64,000 bases of DNA from Elephas maximus indicus (GCF_024166365.1 NC_064843.1:57002532-57066531), one strand, 5' to 3'. Shown: positions 1 through 11,304, counted from the first letter of the stretch. Notes: generated from the letters alone by a model not told the origin. Numbers and translations: made by a program.

Positions 1-119
1 CATATGATTTAAAAATTTCTTCACAAACTTGAAGATGTTAAGAAAATAAATGGCATGGAGAAACTACAGCAGTTACAGGATAAATTCTTACTCTGAAGAA
101 ACATGAGATTGAGTAAGTA

Positions 120-250
120 AGAAAACTGAATTCTTGACCCAGTCTACCATTTTTTAGTAATGTGATTTTGGGCAAATAATTTGGTTTGGGAGTCAGGCTT
201 TTTAATCTTTAAAATAAAAGAATTGGACTGGATTATCTCTGAGCCCCCTC
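120..250 (+). repeat. MIR-like SINE relic
   Basis: The run from 'gtaatgtgattttgggcaaa' through 'ctttaaaataaaag' to 'ggattatctct' follows the order of the MIR core (loss of 'tgtgaccttgggcaa', then the 'tctgtaaaatg' block). It is an old, diverged copy, identified from memory of the consensus only. Confidence 0.45.
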
Positions 251-361
251 CCCTCACCCCAAATGGTGCAATGAATTGCTTAATATGGCCCTTCTGGCCG
301 TGGTCTTTGTGACTCACTCACAATGACTGAGTGAGACTGTGTAAATAAGGTATATGGAACC

Positions 362-1000
362 TGTGATGGTTGGGGTTTTGTGTCAACTTGACTAGGCCAT
401 GAGTCCCAGTATTATATGCTTGTCCTTCATTTTATGTGTTGTAAATTCTACCTCTACATGTTAATGAGGCAGGATTGATGTGGGGTGCATCTCGAGTCAC
501 AGCCTTGCAGGAGGGCGTGACTCAAGTCTCATGTTTACTCAAGCTATGCCCTTCCCTGGGGTGTGGCCGGCATCCAAGGTATATATGTGGGTGTCCTTGC
601 AAGGCTCTCTTTCTCTGCATCTGGATCCTGGATTCATTTTGTGATCATCTAACTCCAGTTCTTGAGACTTGAGCCAGGGGCGTGCCTTCTGACTTGCCGC
701 TTCTGGGATTCTCCACAGCCCAGTGTGCCAGCAGCCTATTGTTTGACCTGATTCTCCAGTTTTCACAGCCTTATGAGGCAGCAGCCCGTGGTCTGAGCTA
801 CCAGTTTGGGTTCGTCAGCCAGCAGCCACGTGGGTCAGGAGAAGCCTATGCCTGACCCACAGATTTGGGACTTGCCAGCCTCCATAACCAAGTAAGCCAT
901 TTCCTTGCCATGGTTCGTGAGCTCTGTGACACATTGCAGTGAATTACGGAACCCAAAGACAGGAGGGAGAGTACTAAGGGGAGGAAGAGTAGTTAATGTT
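362..1000 (+). mobile_element. Solo LTR, probably ERVL class
   Basis: The stretch opens with TGTGATGG and a 'tgtgtcaacttgactaggcc' block, the same opening as the two LTRs of the ERVL provirus at 25.5 and 35.1 kb. It also shares the 'ttcatctgacctccag'-type and 'cagccagcagcc' middle with them. The last 80 bases instead resemble the end of the LTR at 54.6-55.5 kb ('gagctctgtgacacattgcagtgaa' type). No internal retroviral sequence follows, so it is a solo LTR. The right edge is uncertain because an AfroSINE sits there. Confidence 0.55.
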
Positions 1001-1015
1001 AGAGATAATAGAGTG

Positions 1016-1178
1016 GTACCCAGACCCAGTGCTGTCGAGTCAATTCTGACTCATAGTGGCCCTATAGGACAGAGTAGAACCGCCCCATAGAGTTTCCAAG
1101 GAGCGCCTGGTGGATTTGAACTGCCAACCCTTTGGTTAGCAGCCGTAGCGCTTAACCACTACGCCACCAGGGTTTCCC
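1016..1178 (-). repeat. AfroSINE, full length
   Basis: Antisense copy: the tail side reads 'gtcgagtcaattctgactc' and the tRNA-like head, reverse complemented, lies at the right end ('ccaccagggtttccc'). Flanks 'aatagagtggta' and 'aatggagcggta' look like a 12-bp target duplication with two mismatches. Confidence 0.9.
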
Positions 1179-1725
1179 AATGGAGCGGTAAAAAGTGGTA
1201 GAGCAAGCAATTTGGAAAAGTTTATCATCTGAGACATCTTTAACCTCTGCCTCATAGGAACCAGCTTTGTGCTGATCCTTACAAAAGAAATTGTTCATTT
1301 ATCCCATTATTTGCAAAAAGAAGTTAGGAAAAAGGAATTTTACATAAGTAGATAAAAGCAAACACATTTATTTGAAAGAATTTACCTCCCCGCCCCCGCC
1401 CAAAAAAAAAAGACTTCTGAACCCAGCAAAAGTATTGGAATTTCCATTTTAAGAAAAGGAGCTCTAAATATTTCCAGATTTGGAGTTCTGTTATTTAATC
1501 CTGAAGAAAAATGGTCATCTTTTTCCAGTCTTTCTTCTACCTGTCCACTCAGTTTTTGGCCAGCTTACTATGAAGAAATTGAACCAAAAGATTTGGGCTC
1601 TAACTTTTACCTCCTTGTTTTGCTATTGCACCCCACCCCCCACACCTCTCCCCTACTCTTAGGTCAATGTTGACTTTGTTGAGGTGGACTGTGTTTCATA
1701 CCTTCTTTTTGTTCCTAGTAGGAAC
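1179..1725. other. Non-genic stretch, nothing recognised
   Basis: AT-rich sequence with short A and C runs (for example near 1390-1410). No sizeable reading frame, splice-site pair or clear repeat was seen. Confidence 0.4.
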
Positions 1726-1850
1726 AGTCCCTGGAGAAGGACATCATGCTTGGTAAGGTGGAGGGTCAGTGAAAGAGATCCTTGATGAGATGAATTGACA
1801 CAGTGGCTGCAACAATGGGCAACTTGACGGCAGCAGGTTTGGTTTGGCTT
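1726..1850 (+). repeat. RTE LINE fragment (sense)
   Basis: Contains 'ctggagaaggacatcatgct' and 'cacagtggctgcaacaatgg', which match the end of the RTE coding region seen at 30855-30955. It then jumps to an AfroSINE/RTE-type tail ('gacggcagcaggtttgg'). It lies head to head with the antisense RTE piece that follows. Confidence 0.6.
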
Positions 1851-1851
1851 T

Positions 1852-2655
1852 AGTTAGTGTTATGGTTGTCAGGTGCCACTAAGTAGGTTCCAACTCATAG
1901 TGACCTTACATACAGCGGAATGAAACACTGCCCAGTCTTGCACAGTCCGCACCATCATTGCTATGTTTGAGCCCATTGTTGCAGCCACTGTGTCAATTCA
2001 TCTTGTCAAGGGTCTTCCTCTGTTTCGCTGACCCTCTGCCTTGCCAAGCGTCATGTCCTTCCCCAGAAATTGATCCCTCCTGATAACATGTCCAAAGTAT
2101 GTGAGACAAAGTATCACCATCCTTGCTTCCAAGGAGCACTCTGACTATACTTCCTCCAATACAGACTTACTCATTTTTCTGGCAGTTCGTGGTATATTCA
2201 ATACCCTTTCCCAACACCATAATTCAAAGACATCAATTCTCTGATCTTCCTTATTCATTGTCTATCTTTCACATACATATGAGGCAATAGAAAATGCCAT
2301 GGCTTGGGTCAGACATACCTCACTCCTCCAAGTAACAGCTTTGCTTTTCAACACTTTAAAGAGGTCTTTTGCAGATTTGCTCAATGTAATACGTCATTTG
2401 ATTTCTTGACTGCTGCTTCTGTGGGCACTGATTGTGGATCCAAGTAAAATAAAATCCTTGACAACTACAATCTTTTCTCCATTTATCATGATGTTGCTTA
2501 TTGGTCCAGTTGCGAGGATTTTTGTTTTCCTTATATTGAGGTGTAATCCATACTGAAGGCTGTACTCTTTGCGTTTCATTAGTAAGTGCTTCAAGTTCCT
2601 TTTCTTTTCAGCAAGAAAGGTTGTGTCATCTGCATATTGCAGGTTATTAGTACGA
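1852..2655 (-). mobile_element. RTE LINE 3' end, 5'-truncated
   Basis: Antisense 0.8-kb 3' end of the same RTE (BovB-like) LINE found at 29.5 kb. Matching blocks include 'cagccactgtgtcaattcat', 'tgccaagcgtcatgtccttc' and 'gtgtcatctgcatattgcag'. The encoded reverse-transcriptase C-terminal part is broken by many stops, so it is dead. Confidence 0.8.
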
Positions 2656-2924
2656 TGAGTGTCATCTATTAGTGATCAGTAAACATTGCTTAAACAAATT
2701 AAATGTAATTGAGCCTATTCTCCACAGAGCAGCAGAAGAATGTGTCTTTGAGGTCTGTAACAGCATTTTTTTTTTTTTTTTTTTGGAAACTGAAAAACAG
2801 TGGCATCTGTACCTATAGCTATAATTTGAAGTTTTCTACTTTCAACAGCCACCATCCATCAGTTTGTCATACTGTCGTGGATTGTACGTTGCTGTAATGC
2901 TGGAAGTTATACTAGTGGTATTTT
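2656..2924. other. Short non-genic stretch with a T tract
   Basis: Contains an uninterrupted T run at about 2766-2784. Nothing else recognised. Confidence 0.4.
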
Positions 2925-3200
2925 AAATACTAGCAAGATCACCCATGTTGGACAGGTTTCAGCAGAGTTTCCAGACTAAGACAGAGTAGGAAGAAAGGCC
3001 TGGTGACCTATTTCTGGAAATTAGCCAACAAAAACCCTATGGGTCACAACAGAATATTTTCTGGTATACTGCTGGGAGATGAGTCCAGACATACCAACGA
3101 TCACGATGGTGGTACAGGATTGGGCAACGTTTCATTCTTTAACGCATAACGTGATTGTGAATGAGAGCGGACTCCGTGGCAACTGACAACAACCCGACCT
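2925..3200 (+). repeat. Unclassified dispersed repeat related to 19.7-20.1 kb
   Basis: The blocks 'atactagcaagatcacccat', 'ttcagcagagtttccagact' and 'gtggtacaggattgggcaac' are mirrored, in reverse complement, by the repeat at 19.7-20.1 kb ('gaccatgttggtatttgaaa', 'ctttgctgaaacctgtccac'). The end ('gtggcaactgacaacaac') has an RTE/AfroSINE-like tail. Probably an RTE-mobilised composite element. Confidence 0.5.
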
Positions 3201-4230
3201 TCAACAGGAAAGTGACTTGATTTACTATAGCCATGAGGAGGGCACAGCAGGGAGCTCCCGAAGGAAGAGGAAGCCTTGCATTCTCCAGGTGTCTGGGGTG
3301 TCATAAACAGAAGATCCCATTCTGTTTGGAACAGAAAAAGCTGTAAGGAAACGAGTGTTCAGCCACTGACCTGGGCATCGTTAATCTGGAGTGCTAAATG
3401 CACTTGATCCCCAGCTCTCTAAGGATGAGCTGTGCCAGCTCTCCCAGGAGCAGGAGGCAAATCCGGTCATGCAACCTGTTGGTCTATGTATGTGTGCCCT
3501 AGCCCTCTCCCACCAACAGAGTGAACACCAGGAGGGAGACAGGCAGAAAAACAACTCCATCACACTCACCCTAGAAAATTCGCATTTGTATAATCAGCAG
3601 GTGATCAGATTTATTTATTTATTTTTAGGTAATTGATTTTCCATCCAAGGTTTGTGCTGGGTTTTGACCAAAAGTATCTCGGAAAACATAAAGGTAAAAA
3701 GCAAATCTATATTAAACTGTGAGATTTCTTCCATTTAATTTAAATAAGCCAAAAAAAAAATATCATGTTAGATAGCAAAGAGAAAAATCCTTGTCATTTT
3801 GATCGAGTCACAAAAGAATGACTAATTTAATGCAACGTAGCTTATTGATTAGTCCAGGGAAGTAGGTACTAGAAATCAGCCTTGCAGGGGGGAAAAAAAA
3901 TCTGATTTGGGAAATATTATATGCAAGAGATTCATGTTCACTTTAAACATCAAAGTGTGGCTGTAATGAAAAATTGAGGCCCTAAGCTTTTGATTAAAAT
4001 TAATTTAGGGTTGGCCTTACCCAAAGCCAAGGAAATGTAATAGAATTTACTCATTATCTCTTTCACAAGCTTGTTCTCCAATTAATTAATTAACCCTTAA
4101 TTGTTCCTCATAATACTCCTGTGAGCCAGGAAAGTGGAAGTGTTACTACCATCTTACTGAGAAGGAACACGAGGCAATGAGATATGAAATGAACTCTTAA
4201 GAGGAAGTCCATATAACCCTGTCTAGAGCT
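3201..4230. other. Non-genic stretch
   Basis: No coding signal beyond short chance frames. An 81-codon frame at 3391-3636 and a 62-codon frame on the other strand overlap each other, and neither has recognisable content. Confidence 0.4.
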
Positions 4231-4838
4231 AAGAAGATGAAAAAAACCAAAGACACAAGCAAACAATTAGCCCAAGGGACTAATGGGCCACATGAACCAC
4301 GTGGCCTTCACCAACCCAAGCCCAGAAGAACTAGATGGTGCCCGACTACCTCTACCAACCGCTCTGACCCAGGTCACAATATAGGGGCCCAGACAGAGTG
4401 GAACAAAATTCCAAATTCACAAAAAAGACCAGACTTAATGGTCTGACAGTCTGAAGGAACTCTGAAGACTATGGCCCCCAGACACCCTGGTAACTCAGAA
4501 TAGAAGCCACTTCCAAAGTCCACCTTTCAGTCAAAGATTAGACAGGCCTATAAAACAAGCAATAACTTCTAGGATGAAAACGATCCTTAGATCAATCAAG
4601 TATGTGAGACCAAATGGGCAACACCTGACCAAAAGCAAAGATGTGAAGTCAGGAAAGGGCAGGAAAACCAGATGAATGGACACAGGGAACCCAGGGTGGA
4701 AAGGGAGAGAATGCTGACACTTTGCAGGGATTGCAACCAATGTCACAAAACAATTTGTGTATAGATTTTTGAATGAGAAACTAATTTGCTCTGTAAACTT
4801 TCAACTAAAGCACAATAAAATGAAAAAAGAGGGAGTCC
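4231..4838 (+). mobile_element. L1 LINE 3' end (afrotherian L1 3' UTR type)
   Basis: The sense copy runs from 'agaactagatggtgcccgac' through 'gaccagacttaatggtctga' to 'aagcacaataaaatgaaaaa', that is, a poly(A) signal followed by an A-rich tail. Closely similar segments occur antisense at 4948-5840 and 14505-15000 and sense at 42960-43430 and 44815-45155. Truncated and non-coding. Confidence 0.7.
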
Positions 4839-4947
4839 ATGTTAGAACTTGGATCAGAAAGCATGTCCTCCCTGCTTCCTCTTCTGTTCAGAGTGGCTTC
4901 TCATGAATAGACAGATGGTTGATCTCCGTTATCCACCAAAGTCAGCC

Positions 4948-5840
4948 TTTTTTAAAAAATAATTTTTATTGTACTTTAAGTGCAAGTTTACAAATCAAGT
5001 CAGTCTCTCACACAAAAACCCATATATATACCTTGCTACCCCCCCCAAAAAAAAACACAACACATCTTGTTACACACTCCCAATTATTCTCCCCTGATGA
5101 GACAGCCCACTCTCTGCCTCCGCTCTCTCTTTTTGTGTCCATTTTGTCAGCTTCTACCCTCCTCCACCCTCTCATCTCTCCTCCAGGCAGGAGATGCCAA
5201 CATAGTCTCAAGTGTCTACCTGATCCAAGAAGCTCACTCCTCACCAGCATCCCTCTCCAACCCATTGTCCAGTCCAATCCATGTGTGACGAGTTGGCTTT
5301 GGGAATGGTTCCTGTCTGGGACCAACAGAGGTCTGGGGGCCATGACCACCGGGGTCCTTCTAGTCTCAGTCAGACCATTAAGTCTGGTCTTTTTATGAGA
5401 ATTTGGGGTCTGCATCCCACTGCTCTCCTGCTCCCTTAGGGGTTTTCTGTTGTGTTCCCTGTCAGGGTAGTCATCAGTTGTAGCCAGACACCATCTAGTT
5501 CTTCTGGTCTCAGGATGATGTAGTCTCTGGTTCATGTGGCCCTTTCTGTTTCTTGGGCTTGTAATCGGCTTGTGTCCTTGGTGTTCTTCATTCTCCTTTG
5601 CTCCAGGTGGGTTGAGACCAATTGATGCACCTTAGATGGCTGCTTGCTAGCGTTTAAGACCCCAGACACGACTCTTCAAAGTGGGATGCAGAATGTTTTC
5701 CTAATAGATTTTATTATGCCAATTGACTTAGGTGTCCCCTGAAACCATGGTCCCCAGACCCCTGTCCCTGCTATGCTGGCCTTCGAAGCATTCAGTTTAT
5801 TCAGGAAACTTCTTTGCTTTTGGTTTAGTCCAATTGTGCT
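4948..5840 (-). mobile_element. L1 LINE 3' end, antisense
   Basis: Reverse complement of the family at 4231-4838: 'ttttattgtactttaagtgc' is the complement of the polyadenylation end, and 'catctagttcttctggtctc' complements the 'gatggtgcccgac' region. Inside it two overlapping frames of 159 and 175 codons stay open by chance. The element lies tail to tail with the preceding L1 end. Confidence 0.7.
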
Positions 5841-7104
5841 CAAAGTCAGACTTTTAAACTTAAAACAGGATGGAGTTAGACTCTGCACTAAGTTATCAGC
5901 AGGTTTTCAAAAGAAGCAGCCTCTGGATTTCTGAATCTTGAATATTTACAAAGGGTTTGAAAAGAAGAGCAAAACGTGAACATGCAGTGATCTTTATCTT
6001 CTCACAACTAGTTGCATCTGAACTGTTTACTTCTCTGCCTTCTAAAGGGATCTGAAAAGTCAAAGCTGGGAACAAACTTTCGAATCATTGTGTAGAAAAT
6101 GTGTTTTGATTGCTCAACCACGTTCACAAAAATTCTTTTCGAATTATTTTGAACGGTTATTCCAAACTGCCCTGAGTGATTGAAGTAAATGAATGTTTTG
6201 GGGGCTATAATACCCAGCTGGGTCCTAAAGCCCTTTATTTTAAGATTAAAAAGACTAAAAGAAAATATAATCAGAATAAATCCCCAAAGCTGGAAGGAGT
6301 AGGTGCTCTTAATAAGCTGGCAGACCGTGAAATCCCATCCGAGGAGCAGGAACAATGTGGTTTGGCAGCATGGTCTTCATTCAAATTCATGGAAGAATAA
6401 ATCACCAGTGTCTGAAGTGCCTGCAAGCAGATATGAATGTGACAGGCACACGAGGAATTACTGAAGGCATGAATTCAGCTCTGTGTGTCAGAGTTACCAA
6501 AATTCAGTTTATTCACTTTTGAACCATTCAAAGGAGGGGAAAAAAGAAAAACATAGTTTAAGCAGATGTTTCCTTTTTAGTATTTTTAACAAACACACTG
6601 GGTAATTGGACACAGTTGCTTCGTTTGGTCTGCACAAGCCTCTATTCTATTGTAGTTGGTGGATTGTTGCATAACAAGCAACTTGGAGAATTGCCTTCAG
6701 TGTAGTTTGGCTTTGCCCTTGAGAAGTGCTTAATTTGTAGTGTCACCAGATGTCTGGCTGGGGTTGTCTTGCCTAACAGAGACTGTCCACAATCAGCTGA
6801 CACAGAGCCACTCACTCGTGCTTGGCTAGGGTTGAAGGCTTCCATTGTGCACAGAATCACCACAGCTAAAGTACAAAGACCACTCTACAGATTTGCAGGA
6901 CTTAGACTTTTAGCGCTTCCCTTTTTTGTGAATATTGGCATTGCTGGAAAAAAGAAACTCTCCATCCCTGCTTAAATGGATGAAGTTAAGGTCCTATGAT
7001 GTTGGTCTAGGAGCCAAGTGGTCTTCCCAGTTCTTGATCCTGCCTACTGCTCAGCACTTTTCTGGAATTCAGCAGACTTCCTGTGTCTAGGCATGCAATA
7101 AAGC
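5841..7104. other. Non-genic stretch
   Basis: Unique-looking sequence. Short frames (115 codons antisense at 6008-6355, 74 sense at 6176-6400) overlap one another and have no recognisable domain. No repeat was identified with confidence. Confidence 0.4.
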
Positions 7105-7290
7105 TGTCAAGTTGATTCCAACTCATAGTGACCCCATGTGTGTCAGAGTAGAACTGTGCTCTGTATGGTTTTTAATGGCTCATTTTTTGGAAGTAGATTG
7201 CTAAGCCTTTTCTCCAAGGTGCCTCTGGGTGAACTTGAACCATGAAACTTTTAGGGAGTAACCAGGTATTTAATCATTTGGCCACCCAAA
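7105..7290 (-). repeat. AfroSINE variant with 'ccatgtgtgtcagagtagaa' box
   Basis: Antisense copy with 'aagttgattccaactcatag' at the tail side and 'gtgcctctgggtgaacttga' near the head. Copies of this variant also occur at 9095, 23340, 39527 and 60235. Confidence 0.8.
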
Positions 7291-7339
7291 GCTGAAAAAT
7301 ATTGGTTGAGTGAATGAATGAAATGGACATTCTTCTCCT

Positions 7340-7475
7340 TCAGTGTCCTTATTTCTATTGAACTCTAAAATAGGCATAGTAATAATACCTCCAGCTCAAG
7401 GTTGTTGTTGGAAGTACCTGTAAAGTGCTTAGAACATCTACAGGCACATGGTAAGCACCATAAAAGTGTTTGCTC
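7340..7475 (+). repeat. MIR SINE relic
   Basis: Shows the MIR order: 'tccttatttc', 'aataggcatagtaataatac', 'gtaaagtgcttagaacat', 'caggcacatggtaagcacca'. Confidence 0.7.
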
Positions 7476-8817
7476 TTAAGATTTTTACTATTAAGCTTTA
7501 TTATTAGTTTTTATCTTTTGGAGGCCTTATGGACAATGACCCTTACATTAGGCAATGAGATACATTCTTGAGCACCATGAATATCTTACTTCATGAAGTT
7601 CTAATAGATCTTGAGCTATTTTTCCCTAATATACCTAATTGGTTTGTGGATAAGAAAACTGCAGAAATTAGAAATGGGAGAGACGGGTCCCATCACAGCT
7701 GGCTCATCCTTTAGTGGTCAATAAGATTATTTTATGTTCAATGCTTCATGTCAGGAATTTGAGTGGGGGTGGAAGGAACAAAGCGATATTCTCTATTTTT
7801 CCACTCTCCTACCTCTGTTGAGTGCCAGCACATGCTTCACACTCAGAGCACGCAGGGCTCCATCCTGGGCCATGCTTTGGGGGCAGGAGGAAGAGAAACC
7901 AAGCTCCTACAATTGTGCTTTAAGTATAATGAGTAATGGAAGCCTCGTGATTTTTATCTTTAACACCTCTTCCACTATCGGCTTGCTCAAAAATGTCCTT
8001 AGTTTCTTGCGGTCACCCCTAGTGATCCCCCCGCACACAGAAATAACCTTCCACAGTATAACACTCCAAGTACCGCCAGCAGAGCCAACTTTTGTACTCT
8101 CTGCTTTTTATCATACAGCCAGCCGGCCGCCTGCTCCCTTAATCTCTCACACCAGCCTCAGACTTGGGCTACTCTGAAAGTGTTTTCAGTTTTAACCTAT
8201 CTGCCTTCCATGAGGTTTTGTTTACGCAACTGACACTGTCCCGGAGGGTACAGCGGCCTTCTTTTGTCCCTTGTTTCATTTCCATTTCCTTACTGCATTA
8301 TTATTAATTTGAGGTTTTCCATTGTGGATTACATATGCATTTGGCCACATCCTACATCCCCTGTAGGTCTGGAACTTGGAGAGGGTATGCCTCATGTCTT
8401 TTCTGTTTTTCTATAACCTGCACTCACACGTGACCAGAGAGTACTTGGTGAGTTAGTGGTAGAGTGGGAAGGGGCTACTCTCAGATCCGTGTCTACTTTC
8501 CATCCATCTGCCCATCTGCAACACCTCTATTCTTTATTTTTTTTCCCCTCTATTACTTTTTTCTGAGCAGTCAGTGAAAGCTGAAGTTGACAAGTATGCC
8601 ACTGAGAGGGAAGGCAGAGAAGGAAAATGTTTAAATTTTTAATTTTGAAATGCCACGTGGTGCCAGAAAATGCAAATAGGTCAGGTCTACTTATTTGCGG
8701 GGCGGGTAACACCCACCTGGTGACACTCACAAAGTACATGTGAGCTCATAGAGGTGGCTATAGTAAAGTGAGTTCAGGCAGACTGCCAAGGGGGGATGAG
8801 AAACTAAGGTGCTTCTA
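7476..8817. other. Non-genic stretch, weak L2-like remnants
   Basis: A 147-codon frame at 7734-8177 has no recognisable domain and low-complexity Ser/Thr/Pro content, so I treat it as chance. 'ctgtaggtctggaacttgga' near 8362 is faintly L2-like. Confidence 0.35.
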
Positions 8818-9043
8818 CCAGCTATCCATCAGCCCTGAAAGCAAAGGATGCCAGCCAGGAAAGCTGCTGCCAAGAAAAAAGAGAGAGGATAAAGGCCAAT
8901 GAGGAAAAAATCTAGGAAGAGCACTGTAGTGCCCTGCCTCCTGCCACTCCCCTCTTGGGCTAAGGGTGCTGTGCCCTACCCTACGCTGATTGTCCCCAGC
9001 ACTTGGGACACATAGGTGATAGCTTGGATGCAGAAAGCTGACT
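8818..9043 (+). repeat. 226-bp duplicated segment, copy 1
   Basis: Aligned base for base, without a gap, to 10321-10546, with 4 mismatches (about 98% identity). Copy 1 has no obvious repeat flanks, so it is the likelier source; copy 2 interrupts an L1 relic. No coding or known-repeat identity recognised. Confidence 0.95.
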
Positions 9044-9094
9044 TAGCTTAGAACCTGCTCCCTGGAAATTGGAATTTCCTACTGTGACCTTTCC

Positions 9095-9292
9095 AGTTGC
9101 CATCAAGCCAATTCTGATTCATGGGGATCCCATGTGTGTCAGAGTAGAACTATGCTCTACTGGGTTTTCAATGGCTGAGTTTTGGGAAGTAGATTGCCAG
9201 TCCTTTCTTCCAAGGCACCTCTGGGTAGACTCAACCCTCCAACCTTTTGGTTAGCAGCAGAGTGCGTTAGCCATTTACACCACGCAGGGTCT
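9095..9292 (-). repeat. AfroSINE variant
   Basis: Antisense: 'catcaagccaattctgattc', then 'ccatgtgtgtcagagtagaa', 'ggcacctctgggtagactca' and a degenerate head ('ttacaccacgcagggtctc'). Confidence 0.85.
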
Positions 9293-9298
9293 CTTACT

Positions 9299-9465
9299 AT
9301 GTTGTTGCTGTTAGGTGCTGTCAAGTCAGTTCTGACTCATAGCTACCTTAGGTACCACAGAACGAAACACTGCCCCGTCCTGCACCATCCTTATAATCAT
9401 TGTTATGCTTGAGCCCATTGTTGCAGACCCTCAACGAGATGGATTGACACAGTGGCTGCAACAAC
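9299..9465 (-). repeat. RTE LINE tail with inverted fragment
   Basis: The antisense RTE 3' end (9299-9425, 'gttaggtgctgtcaagtcag') is directly joined to a sense fragment 'gattgacacagtggctgcaa' (9426-9465). This is an inversion within one short insertion, similar in kind to 1726-2655. Confidence 0.75.
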
Positions 9466-9977
9466 TACTACAGCCTAAACTAAAAAATGTTTATTCCAGT
9501 ATTATTCAGTGGTTTTATTTATTTAATTAAAAAGTTTTTATGTGATAAATATGTAGACAACAAGACATTTGCCATTCAACAATTTTCACCTATATAGCTT
9601 AATGACATTAAATATATTCATCATGTTGTTCAACCATCACCATTCCTGAATTCTTCTGTCACCATTAATCAATGGGTTTTCAATAGAACCTTAGAGCAAT
9701 GTTGCTGAAAGCAAGTTTGGAGATCTTCCTGTGAGTCTAAAACTCTCATTTTATAGCGCATAGTAGCACACAGGGACATTAGGATGGGTGGTGATTACCT
9801 ACTATATGCAGACCATGCATGGGTTGCTGTTTTTGTTTGTGTTCTAGTAAACCTTTCACTGAGGTATAACATACTCAGATGAAAATGAACACATCATAAT
9901 GTACAGTTCAGTTTGTGTTTCACAAAGTGAACATATCATACCCGTGTAACCAGCATACAAACTGAGAAATAGAACCA

Positions 9978-10170
9978 GTGTCCCTGAGTGGTACAAATGG
10001 TTAACGTCCTCGGCTGCTGACCAAAAGATTTGGTGGTTCAAGTTCACCCACAGCCTCCTTGGAAGAAGGGCCTGGTAATCTCCTTATGAAAGATCACAGC
10101 CACTGAAAGCCTTGTGGAGTGCAGTTTACTCGGAAACATGCAGGTGCCATGAGTAAGAACTGATTTCACG
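9978..10170 (+). repeat. AfroSINE variant inserted in L1
   Basis: The sense head 'gtccctgagtggtacaaatg' is followed by 'ggtggttcaagttcacccac' and a diverged body. A short (GT)n run follows at about 10180-10198. Confidence 0.7.
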
Positions 10171-10320
10171 ACAAATTTTTGTGTGTGTGTGTGTGTGCTC
10201 AGCTTTAGTATACTGTCAAACTATTTTGCAAAATGGCTGTAGAAATGTATACTCCCATCAATAATCTATGAGCATTCCAATTATTCCACATTCTTGCCAA
10301 CACTTGCAAATAGGGCAGGT

Positions 10321-10546
10321 CCAGCCATCCATCAGCCCTGAAAGCAAAGGATGCCAGCCAGGAAAGCTGCTGCCAAGAAGAAAGAGAGAGGATAAAGGCC
10401 AATGAGGAAAAAATCTAGGAAGAGCACTGTAGTGCCCTGCCTCCTGCCACTCCCCTCTTGGGCTAAGGGTGCTGTGCCCTACCCCACGCTGATTGCCCCC
10501 AGCACTTGGGACACATAGGTGATAGCTTGGATGCAGAAAGCTGACT
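10321..10546 (+). repeat. 226-bp duplicated segment, copy 2, inside L1
   Basis: A gap-free match to 8818-9043. Immediately left is 'tgcaaatagggcaggt', which resembles 'tgcaaataggtcaggt' at 8671-8686, as though copy 2 came from a template with about 130 bases removed. It sits between the L1 motifs 'ccaacactt' and 'gtctttttcatt', so it is a later insertion. Confidence 0.95.
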
Positions 10547-10624
10547 GTCTTTTTCATTTTAGCAGTTCTGGAAAGTATATAACAAATTGCTTTTAAGACT
10601 CAAAAAGTTATAGTAGGTTCCCCC

Positions 10625-11031
10625 CCATTATGAATTGAACTGTGTCCCCCAAAAATATGTGCCATAAATCCTAACCTGTGGTTATAATCTCATTTGGGAA
10701 TGGGTTGTCTTTGTTATATTAATGAGGCAGGGTTAGTATAGGGTGCATTTTGAGTCACTCTGTTTTGAGGTGTAAAGGAGATTAAACAAGGGAGCAGAGA
10801 GAAGGACGAGGTGAGACTGATGCCAAGACACATGGAGATCTCCAAGGAACCAGAAGCAGAAGGTGAAGACATGAGGATCTCCCTTCAGAGTCGACAGAGA
10901 AAGCCTTCCCCTAGAGCTGGCGCTCTGAATTCAGACTTAGAGCCTCCTAAACTGTGAGAAAACAAATTTATGTTTGTTAAAGCCATCCACCTGTGGTATT
11001 TCTGTTACAGCAGCACTAGACAACTAAGATA
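10625..11031 (+). mobile_element. MaLR-type (ERVL-MaLR) solo LTR
   Basis: Begins 'tgaattgaactgtgtccccc' and ends 'gttacagcagcactagacaa', the conserved ends of the family seen at least ten times in this window. Confidence 0.8.
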
Positions 11032-11304
11032 CTTCCTTAATGGAAACATCCAGTGAGCTGGTTGATAGATGCCCCTCTTTTTTCTGATGCCCAGTGCCAG
11101 AGCAATCTACACGGCTCTATCAGCCTGAAAATATGTAACGCCTCAAGTGGAGTGACACATCAAGAAGTGCTGTGATCTCAATGAGCATATACTCAACTTG
11201 GAAGAAAAAATCCTACATATGACACTAACAGACTACAATGTAAGCACCAAAGTGTTTGGGACTGATATTAAACGTTTGCTCAATGTTTGTTAAATGGTGG
11301 ATAC

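Larger units (their letters stand above)
9510..10620 (+). mobile_element. Degraded L1 3' region, interrupted
   Basis: Pieces at 9510-9670 ('caacaattttcacctatata', 'catgttgttcaaccatcacc'), 9845-9977 ('cactgaggtataacatac') and 10204-10320 ('gagcattccaattattccac', 'cttgccaacactt') with 10547-10570 ('gtctttttcatttta') are in the order of an old mammalian L1 3' end. An AfroSINE (9978-10170) and the 226-bp duplicate (10321-10546) interrupt it. Confidence 0.65.

Noticed and set aside
5008-5535. 175-codon antisense frame
   Set aside because: Lies inside an L1 3' untranslated end that is repeated elsewhere in the window with stops.
7734-8177. 147-codon sense frame
   Set aside because: No domain, Ser/Thr/Pro-rich filler, no promoter or splice signals; within chance expectation.
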